The notes beneath the pieces were generated by a model. The model ran no database searches and was not told where the DNA came from. It saw only the letters and a list, made by a program, of their open reading frames with translations. The position numbers and the translations under genes were made by a program. Positions 1-8,476 of a stretch of 64,000 nt of DNA are shown one piece after another. Every line of letters begins with the position of its first letter. Within the stretch, counting starts at the first letter, position 1. This DNA is from Fannyhessea vaginae DSM 15829 (GTDB taxonomy: Bacteria > Actinomycetota > Coriobacteriia > Coriobacteriales > Atopobiaceae): positions 620,001-684,000 of the forward strand of contig NZ_ACGK02000001.1 in NCBI RefSeq assembly GCF_000159235.2, read 5' to 3'.

Positions 1-327
1 TATTTCTTCAATAGACAGTATCTTGGTATGGACTTGTATTCCTTTTTTCCTGCAATTCTCTGAAAAGCTACCCGTTTTGTAAGAGTGGGAGAGTGCCCTA
101 TTAGGATTTACATAGGTACCTGATCCTTTGTGTTTAATTAAATAGCCACTTTCAACAAGTTTTTGAAGTGCTTGTCTAATAGTTACTCTACTTACCTCGT
201 GAATTTCAGCAAGTTGATGTTCGGAAGGTATGAGATTACCTGGCTCATAAACGCCACAATCAATTTGTGATCGAATGTTTGCTTCAACCTTTTCTGTTAA
301 GGTAAGCGGTTTACGATTTTCTTCCAT
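1..327 (-). CDS. GntR/HutC-family transcriptional regulator (partial, N-terminal 109 residues)
   Basis: The open frame runs from an ATG at 327 to the window edge, so the C-terminal effector domain is only just entered. The visible part is a GntR winged helix: residues about 8-75 include SRVTIRQALQKLVESGYL and the wing KHKGSGTYV, both typical of the family. HutC-type members bind a sugar phosphate or similar ligand in the missing domain and usually repress the adjacent operon. It is divergent from the mannose-family PTS operon starting at 520, and the shared intergenic region carries several palindromic sites, so it is most likely the local regulator. The ligand cannot be read from this fragment. 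Confidence 0.9.
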   Translation of the reverse strand, partial: MEENRKPLTLTEKVEANIRSQIDCGVYEPGNLIPSEHQLAEIHEVSRVTIRQALQKLVESGYLIKHKGSGTYVNPNRALSHSYKTGSFSENCRKKGIQVHTKILSIEEI

Positions 328-406
328 TCACGCTCCACTTTAGTAGAATTTTTATTACCGTAGTTTTGTTTAGCACGTTTGTCTTAGAATTAGCAACTTC
401 AAACAT

Positions 407-418
407 GTGGTTTACCAC
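407..418. promoter_or_regulatory. Inverted repeat GTGGTTTACCAC, candidate regulator site
   Basis: Perfect 5-bp arms (GTGGT/ACCAC) around TT lie in the divergent region just before a TATAAT at 426-431. The half ACCACTCGC occurs twice, at 414-422 and 435-443, 21 bp apart and flanking that TATAAT. A site placed like this could control either the regulator gene or the PTS operon. Binding is inference. Confidence 0.4.
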
Positions 419-425
419 TCGCTAT

Positions 426-431
426 TATAAT
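426..431. promoter_or_regulatory. TATAAT -10-like box in the divergent intergenic region
   Basis: TATAAT is present on the plus strand, and because the surrounding ATTATAAT is palindromic it is also present on the minus strand. No good -35 box lies 16-18 bp upstream on the plus strand (CATGTG at 404-409 is poor). It could serve the PTS operon, the gntR gene or both, perhaps needing an activator. Confidence 0.35.
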
Positions 432-458
432 ACGACCACTCGCCAATTAAAACTCATA

Positions 459-500
459 TAACATGTATTAACATGTTATAACCTATCTTAACATGTATTA
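459..500. promoter_or_regulatory. Three TAACATGT-type palindromic repeats upstream of the PTS operon
   Basis: TAACATGTATTA (459-470), TAACATGTTATA (469-480) and TAACATGTATTA (489-500) are near-identical; TAACATGTTA is a perfect palindrome. Their starts are 10 and 20 bp apart, so all three lie on the same helical face. They sit between the TATAAT and the EIIA start at 520. This is the pattern expected of an operator array for the divergent GntR protein, although binding is inferred. Confidence 0.55.
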
Positions 501-519
501 CTACAAAGGTAGGTGATAA

Positions 520-933
520 ATGAAAAAGCGTATTGTTCTTGCATCTCATGGCAATCTAGCCGAAGGGATGAAGAATTCATTACAGGTGATTCTAGGTTCA
601 GAGGCCGATTCGGTTACTACGTTTTGTTTAACGAGACAAAATGATATAGAAGATTTTAAGATAAGTCTTCTTTCTAGCGCAAAAAATAATCGTGAAATCA
701 CGTTTTTTGTCTTTTGTGACCTCTACGGGGCAAGTGTTTTTACGTCTTTGTATCCACTGGTTTTAGAGTCAAATATTATTGTCTTTTCTGGCATGAATCT
801 AGCACTGTTAATTGCTTGTATTTCTGAGGTTGAGGATGTATCGCAATTGCCTCAGACAATATCGCGTGCGCAACAAGATATAAAAGTGTTTTCTGACATC
901 GAAATGAGAGACATCTCATTGGAGGAGTTTTAG
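520..933 (+). CDS. PTS mannose-family EIIA component
   Basis: This 137-residue protein matches the single-domain EIIA of the mannose/fructose/sorbose PTS family, which takes phosphate from HPr-His and passes it to EIIB in the cytoplasm. The N-terminus IVLASHGNLAEGMK places the phosphorylated histidine at His10, and the TFFVFCDLYGASVF segment matches the strand and turn that close the active site. AAAGG at 505-509 precedes the ATG. It is the first gene of a five-gene run (EIIA, BtpA-like, EIIB, EIIC, EIID) with gaps of 10 bp or less or small overlaps. The transported sugar is not evident, because no glycosidase or sugar kinase is adjacent. Confidence 0.9.
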   Translation: MKKRIVLASHGNLAEGMKNSLQVILGSEADSVTTFCLTRQNDIEDFKISLLSSAKNNREITFFVFCDLYGASVFTSLYPLVLESNIIVFSGMNLALLIACISEVEDVSQLPQTISRAQQDIKVFSDIEMRDISLEEF

Positions 934-941
934 GAGTTGAT

Positions 942-1679
942 ATGAGTAATCCATATGCTAAGTATTTTGAACAAAAACGAGTTTTTGGTATGCTCCATCT
1001 TAAGGGGGAATCTATTCCGCAAGTTTTGGAGTGCCTTAAAAAGGAATTCGATGAATATGTCAAAGGCGGCATTGATGGTGTTGTAGTTGAAAACTACTAT
1101 AACGGTTGTGATGAAATCATTGCTGCACTTGATTATCTGCATGATCAAATTGGTTCTCAAACTTTAATAGGTGTTAATTGTCTTAGATCGGAGAGCATGG
1201 GTCTGGAATTGGCCTCTGCATATAAAACCGATTTTGTGCAACTTGATTCTGTTGTTGGTCATGTTATTCCTCGGGATGATGCTACTCTTACTCATTTTTT
1301 CAAAATTTGGCAAGAAAAATATACAGGTATGATTCTTGGTGGGGTTCGTTTTAAAAAACAACCTTTATTATCTGAGAATCCGTTATCAGAAGATCTTAAA
1401 ATTGCTCAATCACGCTGTCATGCGGTTTGTGTTACTCAAGCAGCTACAGGTGAAGAAACTCATTTGGATAAGATCATCTCTTTTAGAGAAGGCCTGAAGG
1501 ATTTTCCTTTGCTTATTTCTGCTGGTGCCACGCCTACAAATGTCAAAAAAAGTCTTTCGTATATCAACGGCGTTATTGCAGGCAGTTATTTTAAAGATAC
1601 CTATGAAGTATCAGGAACAGTATGCAGTGAACATGTTCGCGAACTTGTCCGTGCGGTAAAAGAAGGCGAGGTGAACTAA
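942..1679 (+). CDS. BtpA/SgcQ-family TIM-barrel protein
   Basis: This 245-residue protein fits the BtpA/SgcQ family (COG0434): an early FGMLHLKG segment, VVVENYY, LGGVRFKKQP and a late phosphate-site-like LLISAGATPTNV followed by GVIAGSYFK. The family is predicted to adopt a TIM barrel and is often linked to sugar PTS genes, but its reaction is not firmly established. A sugar-phosphate aldolase-, isomerase- or nucleosidase-like role is only a guess. It has a good RBS (TAGGAG at about 930) and lies between EIIA and EIIB, so it should be made in step with the transporter. It is the best candidate in this operon for a step acting on the imported sugar phosphate. Confidence 0.8.
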   Translation: MSNPYAKYFEQKRVFGMLHLKGESIPQVLECLKKEFDEYVKGGIDGVVVENYYNGCDEIIAALDYLHDQIGSQTLIGVNCLRSESMGLELASAYKTDFVQLDSVVGHVIPRDDATLTHFFKIWQEKYTGMILGGVRFKKQPLLSENPLSEDLKIAQSRCHAVCVTQAATGEETHLDKIISFREGLKDFPLLISAGATPTNVKKSLSYINGVIAGSYFKDTYEVSGTVCSEHVRELVRAVKEGEVN

Positions 1680-1680
1680 G

Positions 1681-2154
1681 ATGATTACCGTATGTAGGGT
1701 TGACCATCGTCTGTTACATGGTCAGGTTGTGTTTGCTTGGATTGGTGCTTCTGGCTCTGATTGTATTTTGATTGCAAATGATGATGTAGCAACCAATGAA
1801 CTACGTGCTTCAGCATTACGGATGGCTAAACCGGGAACTACTAAGCTTGTTATGAAAAGCATTGACGATTCGATAGCTGCTCTTAATTCAGGAGTGACTG
1901 ATAAGTATAAACTTTTTGTTTTATGTGAAACAATCGAGGATGCCTACAAGCTTGCATGTAATACGCACGCAATTTCAGAAATAAATATCGGTGGCGCAAA
2001 AAATTCATCGGAGCGTAAAAGGATTTCTCCTGCAGTATGTGTATCTCAACAAGATATCAAATGTCTGAAAGATCTTTCAGATCGTGGTATTTCTTGTTAT
2101 TTACAACAGGTTCCGAACGATAAGAAAGTAGATGTGTTGGATCTTATAGATTAA
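1681..2154 (+). CDS. PTS mannose-family EIIB component
   Basis: This 157-residue protein is a typical mannose-family EIIB. It opens with TVCRVDHRLLHGQVVFAWI, in which His13 of LLHGQ is the expected phosphorylation site. It takes phosphate from EIIA and transfers it to the sugar during transport through EIIC/EIID. The ATG lies one base after the stop of the BtpA-like gene, with GCGAGGTG upstream. Length and architecture match stand-alone EIIB proteins of the fructose/sorbose subgroup. Confidence 0.92.
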   Translation: MITVCRVDHRLLHGQVVFAWIGASGSDCILIANDDVATNELRASALRMAKPGTTKLVMKSIDDSIAALNSGVTDKYKLFVLCETIEDAYKLACNTHAISEINIGGAKNSSERKRISPAVCVSQQDIKCLKDLSDRGISCYLQQVPNDKKVDVLDLID

Positions 2155-2164
2155 AGGAGGAGTT

Positions 2165-2938
2165 ATGCTTGTAAGCCAAACAATTGGGATATTTATCGTA
2201 GCAATTATATCCTATCTTTACAACTCGCTTTCAAGCGGTTTACTTAATCGTCCACTTGTAGTAGGAGCCTTAGTGGGCATCGCTTTAGGAAATATTCCCT
2301 TAGGTTGTATGACGGGCGCTGCTTGCGAATTAGTATATCTTGGAGCACAAGCTATTGGTGCAAGTAATCCACCTGATATGATTTCGGGTACAATTATTGG
2401 TACTGCTTATGTTATTACGACAGGCTCTGATGTTGCGGCTTCTGTTGCCGTCGCATTACCAGTTTCGCTTCTTATGTCATTAATTTGGGAATCTCTATTT
2501 CGGGCTACTATTGGGCCTGTCGCTGCTGCTCAAGCCGATAAATTTGCAGAGTCGGGTAATGTATTGGGTATGAATGCGGTGCATTACATCTTTACACTTG
2601 TTCAGCTACTTACGCTTTCTTCTCTTTGTGCAGTAGGCTTCTATTTAGGCGCACCTACTATGCAAGCAATAGTAAATGGAGTCCCTGCCTATGTTATAGA
2701 TGGATTTAAGTATGCGATGGGCATCATACCTGCTATAGGTTTTGCTTTGCTTGCTCGTATGATTATGGATAAGAAAACCGCTTGTTTTTTACTGTTGGGC
2801 TTTTTGCTGGTGGCATACGGACATGTGAATATTGTAGGAGTTACAGTTATTGCAGCGGTATTAGTTGCCATCATTCTTTTTAACACTAATTTAGGTGCTA
2901 CATCTGAAGTAAAAGAAGGTGATGATAATGAGTTTTAA
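2165..2938 (+). CDS. PTS mannose-family EIIC (membrane) component
   Basis: This 257-residue, very hydrophobic protein carries EIIC-Man features: NRPLVVGALVGIALG and an early glycine-rich region LGAQAIGASNPPD, typical of AgaW/ManY proteins. With EIID it forms the translocation unit in the cytoplasmic membrane. An AAAGGAGG site lies directly before its ATG. Its last 11 bases overlap the start of EIID, which suggests translational coupling. Confidence 0.9.
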   Translation: MLVSQTIGIFIVAIISYLYNSLSSGLLNRPLVVGALVGIALGNIPLGCMTGAACELVYLGAQAIGASNPPDMISGTIIGTAYVITTGSDVAASVAVALPVSLLMSLIWESLFRATIGPVAAAQADKFAESGNVLGMNAVHYIFTLVQLLTLSSLCAVGFYLGAPTMQAIVNGVPAYVIDGFKYAMGIIPAIGFALLARMIMDKKTACFLLLGFLLVAYGHVNIVGVTVIAAVLVAIILFNTNLGATSEVKEGDDNEF

Positions 2939-3836
2939 TAAGGTAGAAGCCAATAGCAAGCCAAATGATTCTACGTCTTTGGAAACGACACTTGCACAGC
3001 AAGAGACAAGCTTTCAAAATAAAAAGAAATTAGATAAGAAAACGCTTCGTAAAATATTTTGGCATTCTTGCATGCTTGACAGTTCGTGGAACTATGAACG
3101 CCAACAAAATATGGGTTATTCATTTGCTATCACACCAGCTATAGATGTCTTATACGACCCTGTTCGTGATGTAGAAAAGAGAAAGCGTGCTTGTACGCGC
3201 TCGCTAGACTTTATGGCTGTTACTCCACAACTCTCAACACTTCTTTTAGGCGTCAATGCCGCTATGGAAGAACAGAATGCCACCCATAGTGATTTTGATG
3301 ATTCGGTAATCGCTAAAATTAAAACTTCTCTTATGGGTCCTCTGGCAGGTATTGGTGATTCTCTTATCGCGGGAACACTTAGAATTATTGGTACGGGAGT
3401 TGCTATTGGTTTTGCACAAAATGGGAGTTTATTAGGAGCGTTACTTCTACTTTTAATTTTTAATATTCCGGCTTTTATTATTCGTTATTATAGTCTTAAA
3501 TTTGGTTATAATTATGGGTCTGAGATTATTAAAAGCGCAGCCAAATCAAATATAATGGAGTTAATTACTTTTGCAGCAAGTGTTGTTGGTTTGATGGCAA
3601 TCGGTGCCATGGTTGCAAGTTTTGTTTCGTTTAATATTCCGTTGAGCGTTGGACAAGGTGAATTTGCAAAACCAATTACCGATTACTTCAATATGATTAT
3701 GCCTGGGCTTCCACAACTTTTGCTCTTTTCATTTATGTATTGGTTATTAGGAAGACGTGGAGTAAAAACGGTTTGGGTTTTGTTAGGAACCATCGTCTTA
3801 TGCATCCTTTGCTGCGTAATAGGTATTATGCTTTAG
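2928..3836 (+). CDS. PTS mannose-family EIID (membrane) component
   Basis: This is an EIID of the mannose family: FWHSCMLDSSWNYERQQNMG and the later SLMGPLAGIGDSLIAGTLR are conserved family blocks. An N-terminal soluble stretch of about 45 residues precedes the domain, and the C-terminal third is hydrophobic. I chose the ATG at 2928 because AGAAGG (2914-2919) is 8 bases upstream; a GTG at 2919 and an ATG at 2922 are in frame. It ends the PTS operon and is followed by a strong hairpin. Confidence 0.9.
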   Translation: MSFNKVEANSKPNDSTSLETTLAQQETSFQNKKKLDKKTLRKIFWHSCMLDSSWNYERQQNMGYSFAITPAIDVLYDPVRDVEKRKRACTRSLDFMAVTPQLSTLLLGVNAAMEEQNATHSDFDDSVIAKIKTSLMGPLAGIGDSLIAGTLRIIGTGVAIGFAQNGSLLGALLLLLIFNIPAFIIRYYSLKFGYNYGSEIIKSAAKSNIMELITFAASVVGLMAIGAMVASFVSFNIPLSVGQGEFAKPITDYFNMIMPGLPQLLLFSFMYWLLGRRGVKTVWVLLGTIVLCILCCVIGIML

Positions 3837-3896
3837 CATTATTGTTTAGTTAATTGAGCAGCCATCGAGCTTTTACTTAACCTTTGGTTATAAGGT

Positions 3897-3931
3897 GCAC
3901 CTCTTTACAAGTTTACGTTGTAAAGAGGTGC
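3897..3931. terminator. Hairpin between convergent PTS operon and trmB
   Basis: A perfect 14-bp stem (GCACCTCTTTACAA / TTGTAAAGAGGTGC) with a 7-nt loop lies between convergent genes. There is no clear U-tract on either strand, so terminator function is inferred from strength and position. Confidence 0.5.
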
Positions 3932-3986
3932 TACGCATTGATTCCATGAGGATAGTCATGCAAGATAAAATTTTTCTCTAATTCAG

Positions 3987-4853
3987 CTATTGCAGTGGCT
4001 GGCCATGCGAATCAAGTCGCTTGCCGTTGTGTTTCGCCTCGTAATTAATCAAATTGATAAAAGTTCCCTGCATACCGTGGGGAATATAGCTCATAAGTGA
4101 GAGATCTCTTGGCAGATAATCAACCAAACTCAATTTTTCTACCTGCGAAATCTGTGCGGGCAACGCGTCCACAATATATTCTCGAGCCAACACACGTGCG
4201 CCTTGCTCGCTTAGTTTTTCCTCATATTGACTCATAGGCTCATCTGGACGTTCAACTCGTGCATTGTCCGATTCCCACGTACATGTATAGCCCGCGCGCA
4301 CAAATTGCGTTTTGGCAAATTGCATAAGCGGATATGAGTCTGTTTTAAACGTCAGCTTTGCACCTTTAGCCAGCAAATCGCGATACACCAACAAATTATC
4401 AAGATACACCAAGCGATCACGCGCCTGCTTTTTGCGCGGAAACGGGGTTGGAAAATTAAGGTATATACGTGCCAATTCGCCTTGAGCAAAATATTCATGC
4501 AAAAGACTTGAATGCGCGCAAAATACCACCACATTAGAAAGCTTCTCGTCACAAATCTTCTGCGCCGCAATGGCTATACACAACGGCTCTATATCCACGC
4601 CAACAAAAAGCACACCAGGCTCGCGCCGTGCTGCCTCAAGCGTGAAATTTCCTTTTCCGCACCCCAAATCTAAGCGAACTTCTTCAAACGCCGCCTGTAC
4701 AAATTTGCCATGTTCGTTTTGCTCACACGGACAACACCAGCTGCACCATGAACCGCGAAGCGTTTTGGGCTTCTCTACGATTGCTTTCTGGTAGCGTATA
4801 AGACGCTGTGCGAGATCAAAATTTTTTCCAAGTCGTGCGTGAAGTGCGTGCAT
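3987..4853 (-). CDS. trmB: tRNA (guanine-N7-)-methyltransferase TrmB-like
   Basis: The protein (288 aa) has the SAM-binding motif DLGCGKGNFTLEAAR near residue 62, followed by FVGVDIEPLC, and a catalytic-region block NFPTPFPRKKQARDRL that corresponds to NF(S)DPWPKKRH in TrmB. The enzyme methylates G46 of tRNA variable loops. Two things are unusual: a short cysteine cluster at residues 37-43 (C37, C40, C41, C43) before the SAM domain, and a C-terminal extension of about 60 residues after the methyltransferase fold. The DPW element is also altered to TPF. Another class I methyltransferase of the TrmB superfamily is possible, but TrmB is the best fit. Confidence 0.82.
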   Translation of the reverse strand: MHALHARLGKNFDLAQRLIRYQKAIVEKPKTLRGSWCSWCCPCEQNEHGKFVQAAFEEVRLDLGCGKGNFTLEAARREPGVLFVGVDIEPLCIAIAAQKICDEKLSNVVVFCAHSSLLHEYFAQGELARIYLNFPTPFPRKKQARDRLVYLDNLLVYRDLLAKGAKLTFKTDSYPLMQFAKTQFVRAGYTCTWESDNARVERPDEPMSQYEEKLSEQGARVLAREYIVDALPAQISQVEKLSLVDYLPRDLSLMSYIPHGMQGTFINLINYEAKHNGKRLDSHGQPLQ

Positions 4854-5589
4854 TGCTCATACTCTTTCTTATGAGTTTTAATGGTCGTATCTATGCCTAC
4901 GTATCTATGCCTATATGCTAGATTTCCTTAAACATAGTAAGGGATGGTCATTGGATATTCAAAACTTTTATAAAATGCATAGACACTGTGTGCGCTCATA
5001 GCAAGCTGTTGTAATCAATACATAGTATTGAGTGTTACCTCGTATCTTATGTAGAGTGCTGAAATTACAAACAATAATGTAGAAAGATATGGTGAGTGGT
5101 AAGAACAGTTATAAGTATAAGGATGTAAAGTTTCATATGAGGGTTCAATCGAAAGTAATACGTAATTAACCGATTCTAACTTTACTATGTATGGAGAAAG
5201 AAATAATTTATTTGCTTTTTGAATAATAATCGGCAAAAAAATAGGGGAAAGTTGTATTAAGAAGGCAAAAATACAAACAATAGTGTAAATCGTGTGTAGG
5301 ATGGTATTCTGAATGGCATTGATTTTATCTTATATGATCTAAATCATACACAATCATGGGAAAACATAGGTCATTTGTGTTTAACATGTGGGTAAATATT
5401 ACATAATTGTTTCCAAATTCAAAAAAGTCTTTTCACATTTCACAAAACATGACAAAGTTATTCGTAAGCAAAGTTGAATACATTATTTACGAACGAAAGA
5501 CATATAGTATGTTTTTATGAACGTCTGTAAATTTTGGAATTCAATGCTTACGTTATACACGACAAGCTTTTAGGAAAGGTAGGATTAAG
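4854..5589. other. Long intergenic region before the peptide-binding protein gene
   Basis: About 735 bp of AT-rich DNA with no convincing gene. It holds a perfect 14-bp tandem duplication (CGTATCTATGCCTA at 4886-4899 and 4900-4913) and an inverted repeat TTCGTAA/TTACGAA (5461-5467 and 5487-5493). A TATAGT at 5503-5508 lies about 80 bp before the next start. The inverted repeat beside the -10-like box could be an operator for the peptide transporter gene. A 73-codon minus-strand frame at 5015-5236 has no supporting features. Confidence 0.4.
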
Positions 5590-7224
5590 ATGGATACAAT
5601 TACCCGTCGTAATTTCCTTAAGGCATCAGCCGTCTCCATGGGCGGCATCGCCGCTTCGGCGATGTTGAGCGCTTGTGGTGCAACTGATGAGAATGCAGGT
5701 GCAGATAAGAAGAAAATTGTGCGTTTTGGCTTAGCCAATGCTAAAGTTCCTCTGGATATGCAACGCAGCACAAATTCGCTTTCTGCTTCAATTTCGGATA
5801 GCATTTGCGAATCCTTGCTTCGTTGGGATGAAACTAACAAGTTGGTTCCTGTTTTGCTTGAGTCAATTCCTCAATTTGAAGCTGATGGGGTAACCCTGCC
5901 ATGCACGCTTAAATCGGGTGTCAAGTTCCATGATGGTTCAACGCTTACGTCAGCAGACGTTAAATATACGTTCGAGCGTATGTTTACCCCTGAAACTGCT
6001 GCAAAATCCACGTATATGTATACATCAATTTTAGGCGCTGCCGAGATGCTTGCTGGTAAAGCAAAAGAGCTTGCTGGTTTTAAGATTCAAGATGATACGC
6101 ATTTTACTTTTACGCTTAAGGCTCCATTTGCGGCATTCCCGTCTAATCTTGCTATTTCCTATTCACACATTTTTCCTAAAGATGCTTGCGAAAAAGCAGG
6201 TAAAGATTGGGGTCAGGGTACTAATCTTATTGGAACCGGTCGCTATAAACTTGTTTCAAACGACGAAACAACCGAAGTTGTACTTGCTCGCTTTGATGAC
6301 CATCACGATGGCAAGCCCGCTCTTGATGAGATCCACTATAAATACTTTGACGATCTCAACACTAAGATGCTTGCGTTTAAAAATGGCGACATAGATTATT
6401 GCGATCTTGATCCTTCGTTGCTTGCACAATATCAGGCAGATCCCGATGTTAAAGATCTTATTCATTCGTATGAATCTTTAGGTGTACATTTTATTAACCT
6501 TAACCTTAAACAAGGTAAAGGTCTTGAGGATGTGCGTGTTCGCCAGGCTTTGTCGCTGGCAATTAACCGTCAAGAGCTTGTTGATACCATTGCAAGTGGC
6601 AATGCTATTGCTGCCGGTGGTTGGCTTGCTCCTCAAACACCTGGTTCGCTTAAGGATATGGGTGCGCTTGAATATAATCCTGATAAGGCAAAAGCCTTGC
6701 TTGCCGAGGCAGGCGTAACCGATCTTAAACTTACTGCAAAAGTTCGTGCTGGTTTGAGCCAAAAACAGGTTGTAGCAGTTCAGGATTATTGGTCAAAAAT
6801 AGGCGTAGATCTTGATGTACAGGTAGAAGATGCTGGCGTTTGGGCCAAAGACTGGGCAGATGGAAATCTCCAAATTACGGCACTTGGTTGGTATCCGCTT
6901 TATGCCGATGGCGATAATCACCTGTATACATACTTTTACAGCACCAGTGCTGCTAAAAAATCGTCGTTCTATAACAATCACGAGGTAGACGCTCTTTTAG
7001 ATAAGGCGCGTGCTTCTCATGATGAACAAGAGCGTGCAGATATCTACAAGCAGGTTGATACCAAGATCACTCGTGAAGATTATGCAACTATTCCTCTGTA
7101 CTGGCCAAAGGGAACCTTTGTTGCTAAGCCTTATGTTAAGGGCGCAGCCGTTGGCAATCTTATTTATCATACGTTTGAACTTGATGTTGATACATCAGAT
7201 CCAAACTATAATCCCCAAAGCTAA
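5590..7224 (+). CDS. Peptide ABC transporter substrate-binding lipoprotein (family 5)
   Basis: This 544-residue protein belongs to the family 5 extracellular solute-binding proteins (DppA/OppA type). The signal peptide carries a twin-arginine motif (TRRNFLK at residues 5-11) and a lipobox LSAC, so it is probably exported by Tat and lipid-anchored on the outer face of the membrane. Internal family features include VKFHDGSTLTSADVKYTFER and VRQALSLAINRQELV. AGGAAAGGTAGG lies upstream. It is separated from dppB by a hairpin and a promoter, so it can be expressed in excess of the permease genes. Peptides are the likely ligands given the adjacent DppBCDF and peptidase T genes. Confidence 0.92.
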   Translation: MDTITRRNFLKASAVSMGGIAASAMLSACGATDENAGADKKKIVRFGLANAKVPLDMQRSTNSLSASISDSICESLLRWDETNKLVPVLLESIPQFEADGVTLPCTLKSGVKFHDGSTLTSADVKYTFERMFTPETAAKSTYMYTSILGAAEMLAGKAKELAGFKIQDDTHFTFTLKAPFAAFPSNLAISYSHIFPKDACEKAGKDWGQGTNLIGTGRYKLVSNDETTEVVLARFDDHHDGKPALDEIHYKYFDDLNTKMLAFKNGDIDYCDLDPSLLAQYQADPDVKDLIHSYESLGVHFINLNLKQGKGLEDVRVRQALSLAINRQELVDTIASGNAIAAGGWLAPQTPGSLKDMGALEYNPDKAKALLAEAGVTDLKLTAKVRAGLSQKQVVAVQDYWSKIGVDLDVQVEDAGVWAKDWADGNLQITALGWYPLYADGDNHLYTYFYSTSAAKKSSFYNNHEVDALLDKARASHDEQERADIYKQVDTKITREDYATIPLYWPKGTFVAKPYVKGAAVGNLIYHTFELDVDTSDPNYNPQS

Positions 7225-7261
7225 GTGAGTTTTTGGTAAGGTTTCATGTAAGGATAACGAG

Positions 7262-7295
7262 GAGGTGCTGCGTAAAACAGCACCTTCTTCTGTTC
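7262..7295 (+). terminator. Terminator after the peptide-binding protein gene
   Basis: Stem AGGTGCTG (7263-7270) pairs with CAGCACCT (7278-7285) around a 7-nt loop, followed by the pyrimidine-rich TCTTCTGTTC. It probably limits readthrough from the binding protein gene into dppBCDF. Confidence 0.6.
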
Positions 7296-7476
7296 ACGCA
7301 CACGATACAATTGTTAGTAAGAGGGCCTCGCTGTAAAAACATATATAGAGATGCCCAGTGCGCTTACGTTTTTTGTTTTGAATGCTTCTGTTGCTCAGGT
7401 TGTTTTGTATAAAACTAGTTAGCATATACGAATATATAAACAATTATTAACTTATGTTACAGTTTAATCACAAATT

Positions 7477-7504
7477 TTGAGTAATTATTTAAGTACCGTA
7501 TAGT
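7477..7504 (+). promoter_or_regulatory. Probable sigma-70-type promoter of dppBCDF-pepT
   Basis: TTGAGT (7477-7482) and TATAGT (7499-7504) are separated by 16 bp, 39 bp before the GTG start. It follows a terminator and precedes a strong RBS, which fits a separate promoter for the permease operon. Confidence 0.6.
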
Positions 7505-7542
7505 AAAGTATATACATTTCCAAGAGGAGAGGGGGAAATGGC

Positions 7543-8475
7543 GTGAAATATTATATCGTTAAGCGTATTTTACAAGCCATAGCAGTTGTCTTATGTATAT
7601 CGCTTATTACATTTTTTGTTTTGAATATTGTACCCGGAGATCCCGTTCGTATTATGATGGGCGATATGGCAGATGAGGCTACCGTTAATCAGGTTCGCCA
7701 CACCATGGGCTTAGATAGGCCAGTTGTTGAGCAATATACTACGTGGTTTACGCATATGATACGAGGAGATTTTGGCGTATCGTATGCCCAGCATAAGCCC
7801 GTTATCGCTTTGCTTGCAAAAGCTTTTACGGTTACGCTTAAACTTTCGGGTTCCGCCTATATCCTTGCTCTTGTGGTAGGCGTAAGTGTGGGCACGCTTG
7901 CAGCAGTTTTTCATGGAAAAGCACTTGACCGAGCGTTGATGTCGTTTTCAATTTTTGGTATTTCGGCTCCTTCTTTTTGGGTTGCTATTATTGTTCAGAT
8001 TATTTTTGCGCTTCATCTTAAATGGTTTCCGCTTTCGGGAATTAAAACGGTTGCGAGTTTTGTACTTCCTTGTATTGCGCTTTCAACTCGGTACGCTGCA
8101 AGTATTTCGCGCGTTACGCGTACCTCTATGTTAGAAGTGCTTAACCAAGATTTTATGCGTACTGCCGAGGCCAAAGGTCTTGCACGCGTACGTATCATTT
8201 TACTTCATGGCCTTCGAAATGCAGTTATTCCTATTATTACCATTGCAGGCGCGCAATTGGGCGATATTCTTACTGGATCGCTTATTATCGAAACAGTTTT
8301 TGCCATGCCGGGTATGGGCAAGTTGCTCCTAGATGCTATCAATGCGCGTGACTTACCGCTTATTCAAGGCTCTGTTATGTATATCGCGTTAATTTGCGTT
8401 GTGGTGTACCTGATTGTCGACGTGTTGTATGCACTTGTTGATCCGCGCATTCGTTTGGGTAAGGAGGCAAATTAG
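7543..8475 (+). CDS. dppB: Dipeptide/oligopeptide ABC transporter permease DppB
   Basis: This 310-residue protein is a DppB/OppB-type inner-membrane permease: an N-terminal membrane segment, the periplasmic block VPGDPVRIMMGDMA, the coupling helix EAKGLARVRIILLHGLRNA (EAA motif) and a C-terminal VDVLYALVDPRIR. I accept the GTG start at 7543 because GAGGAGAGGGGG at 7524-7535 is well placed, and the nearby ATG at 7538 reads into a stop after two codons. It heads dppBCDF and forms a heterodimer with DppC. Confidence 0.93.
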   Translation: MKYYIVKRILQAIAVVLCISLITFFVLNIVPGDPVRIMMGDMADEATVNQVRHTMGLDRPVVEQYTTWFTHMIRGDFGVSYAQHKPVIALLAKAFTVTLKLSGSAYILALVVGVSVGTLAAVFHGKALDRALMSFSIFGISAPSFWVAIIVQIIFALHLKWFPLSGIKTVASFVLPCIALSTRYAASISRVTRTSMLEVLNQDFMRTAEAKGLARVRIILLHGLRNAVIPIITIAGAQLGDILTGSLIIETVFAMPGMGKLLLDAINARDLPLIQGSVMYIALICVVVYLIVDVLYALVDPRIRLGKEAN

Positions 8476-8476
8476 T

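Larger units (their letters stand above)
7225..7542. other. Intergenic region between binding protein gene and dppB
   Basis: About 318 bp with no gene. It contains the hairpin at 7262-7295 and the dppB promoter at 7477-7504, both listed separately. A two-codon mini-frame ATG GCG TGA (7538-7546) overlaps the GTG start of dppB at 7543. Confidence 0.6.

Noticed and set aside
5015..5236. 73-codon minus-strand frame in the intergenic region
   Set aside because: No RBS, no family features, and it lies in AT-rich DNA where chance frames are common.
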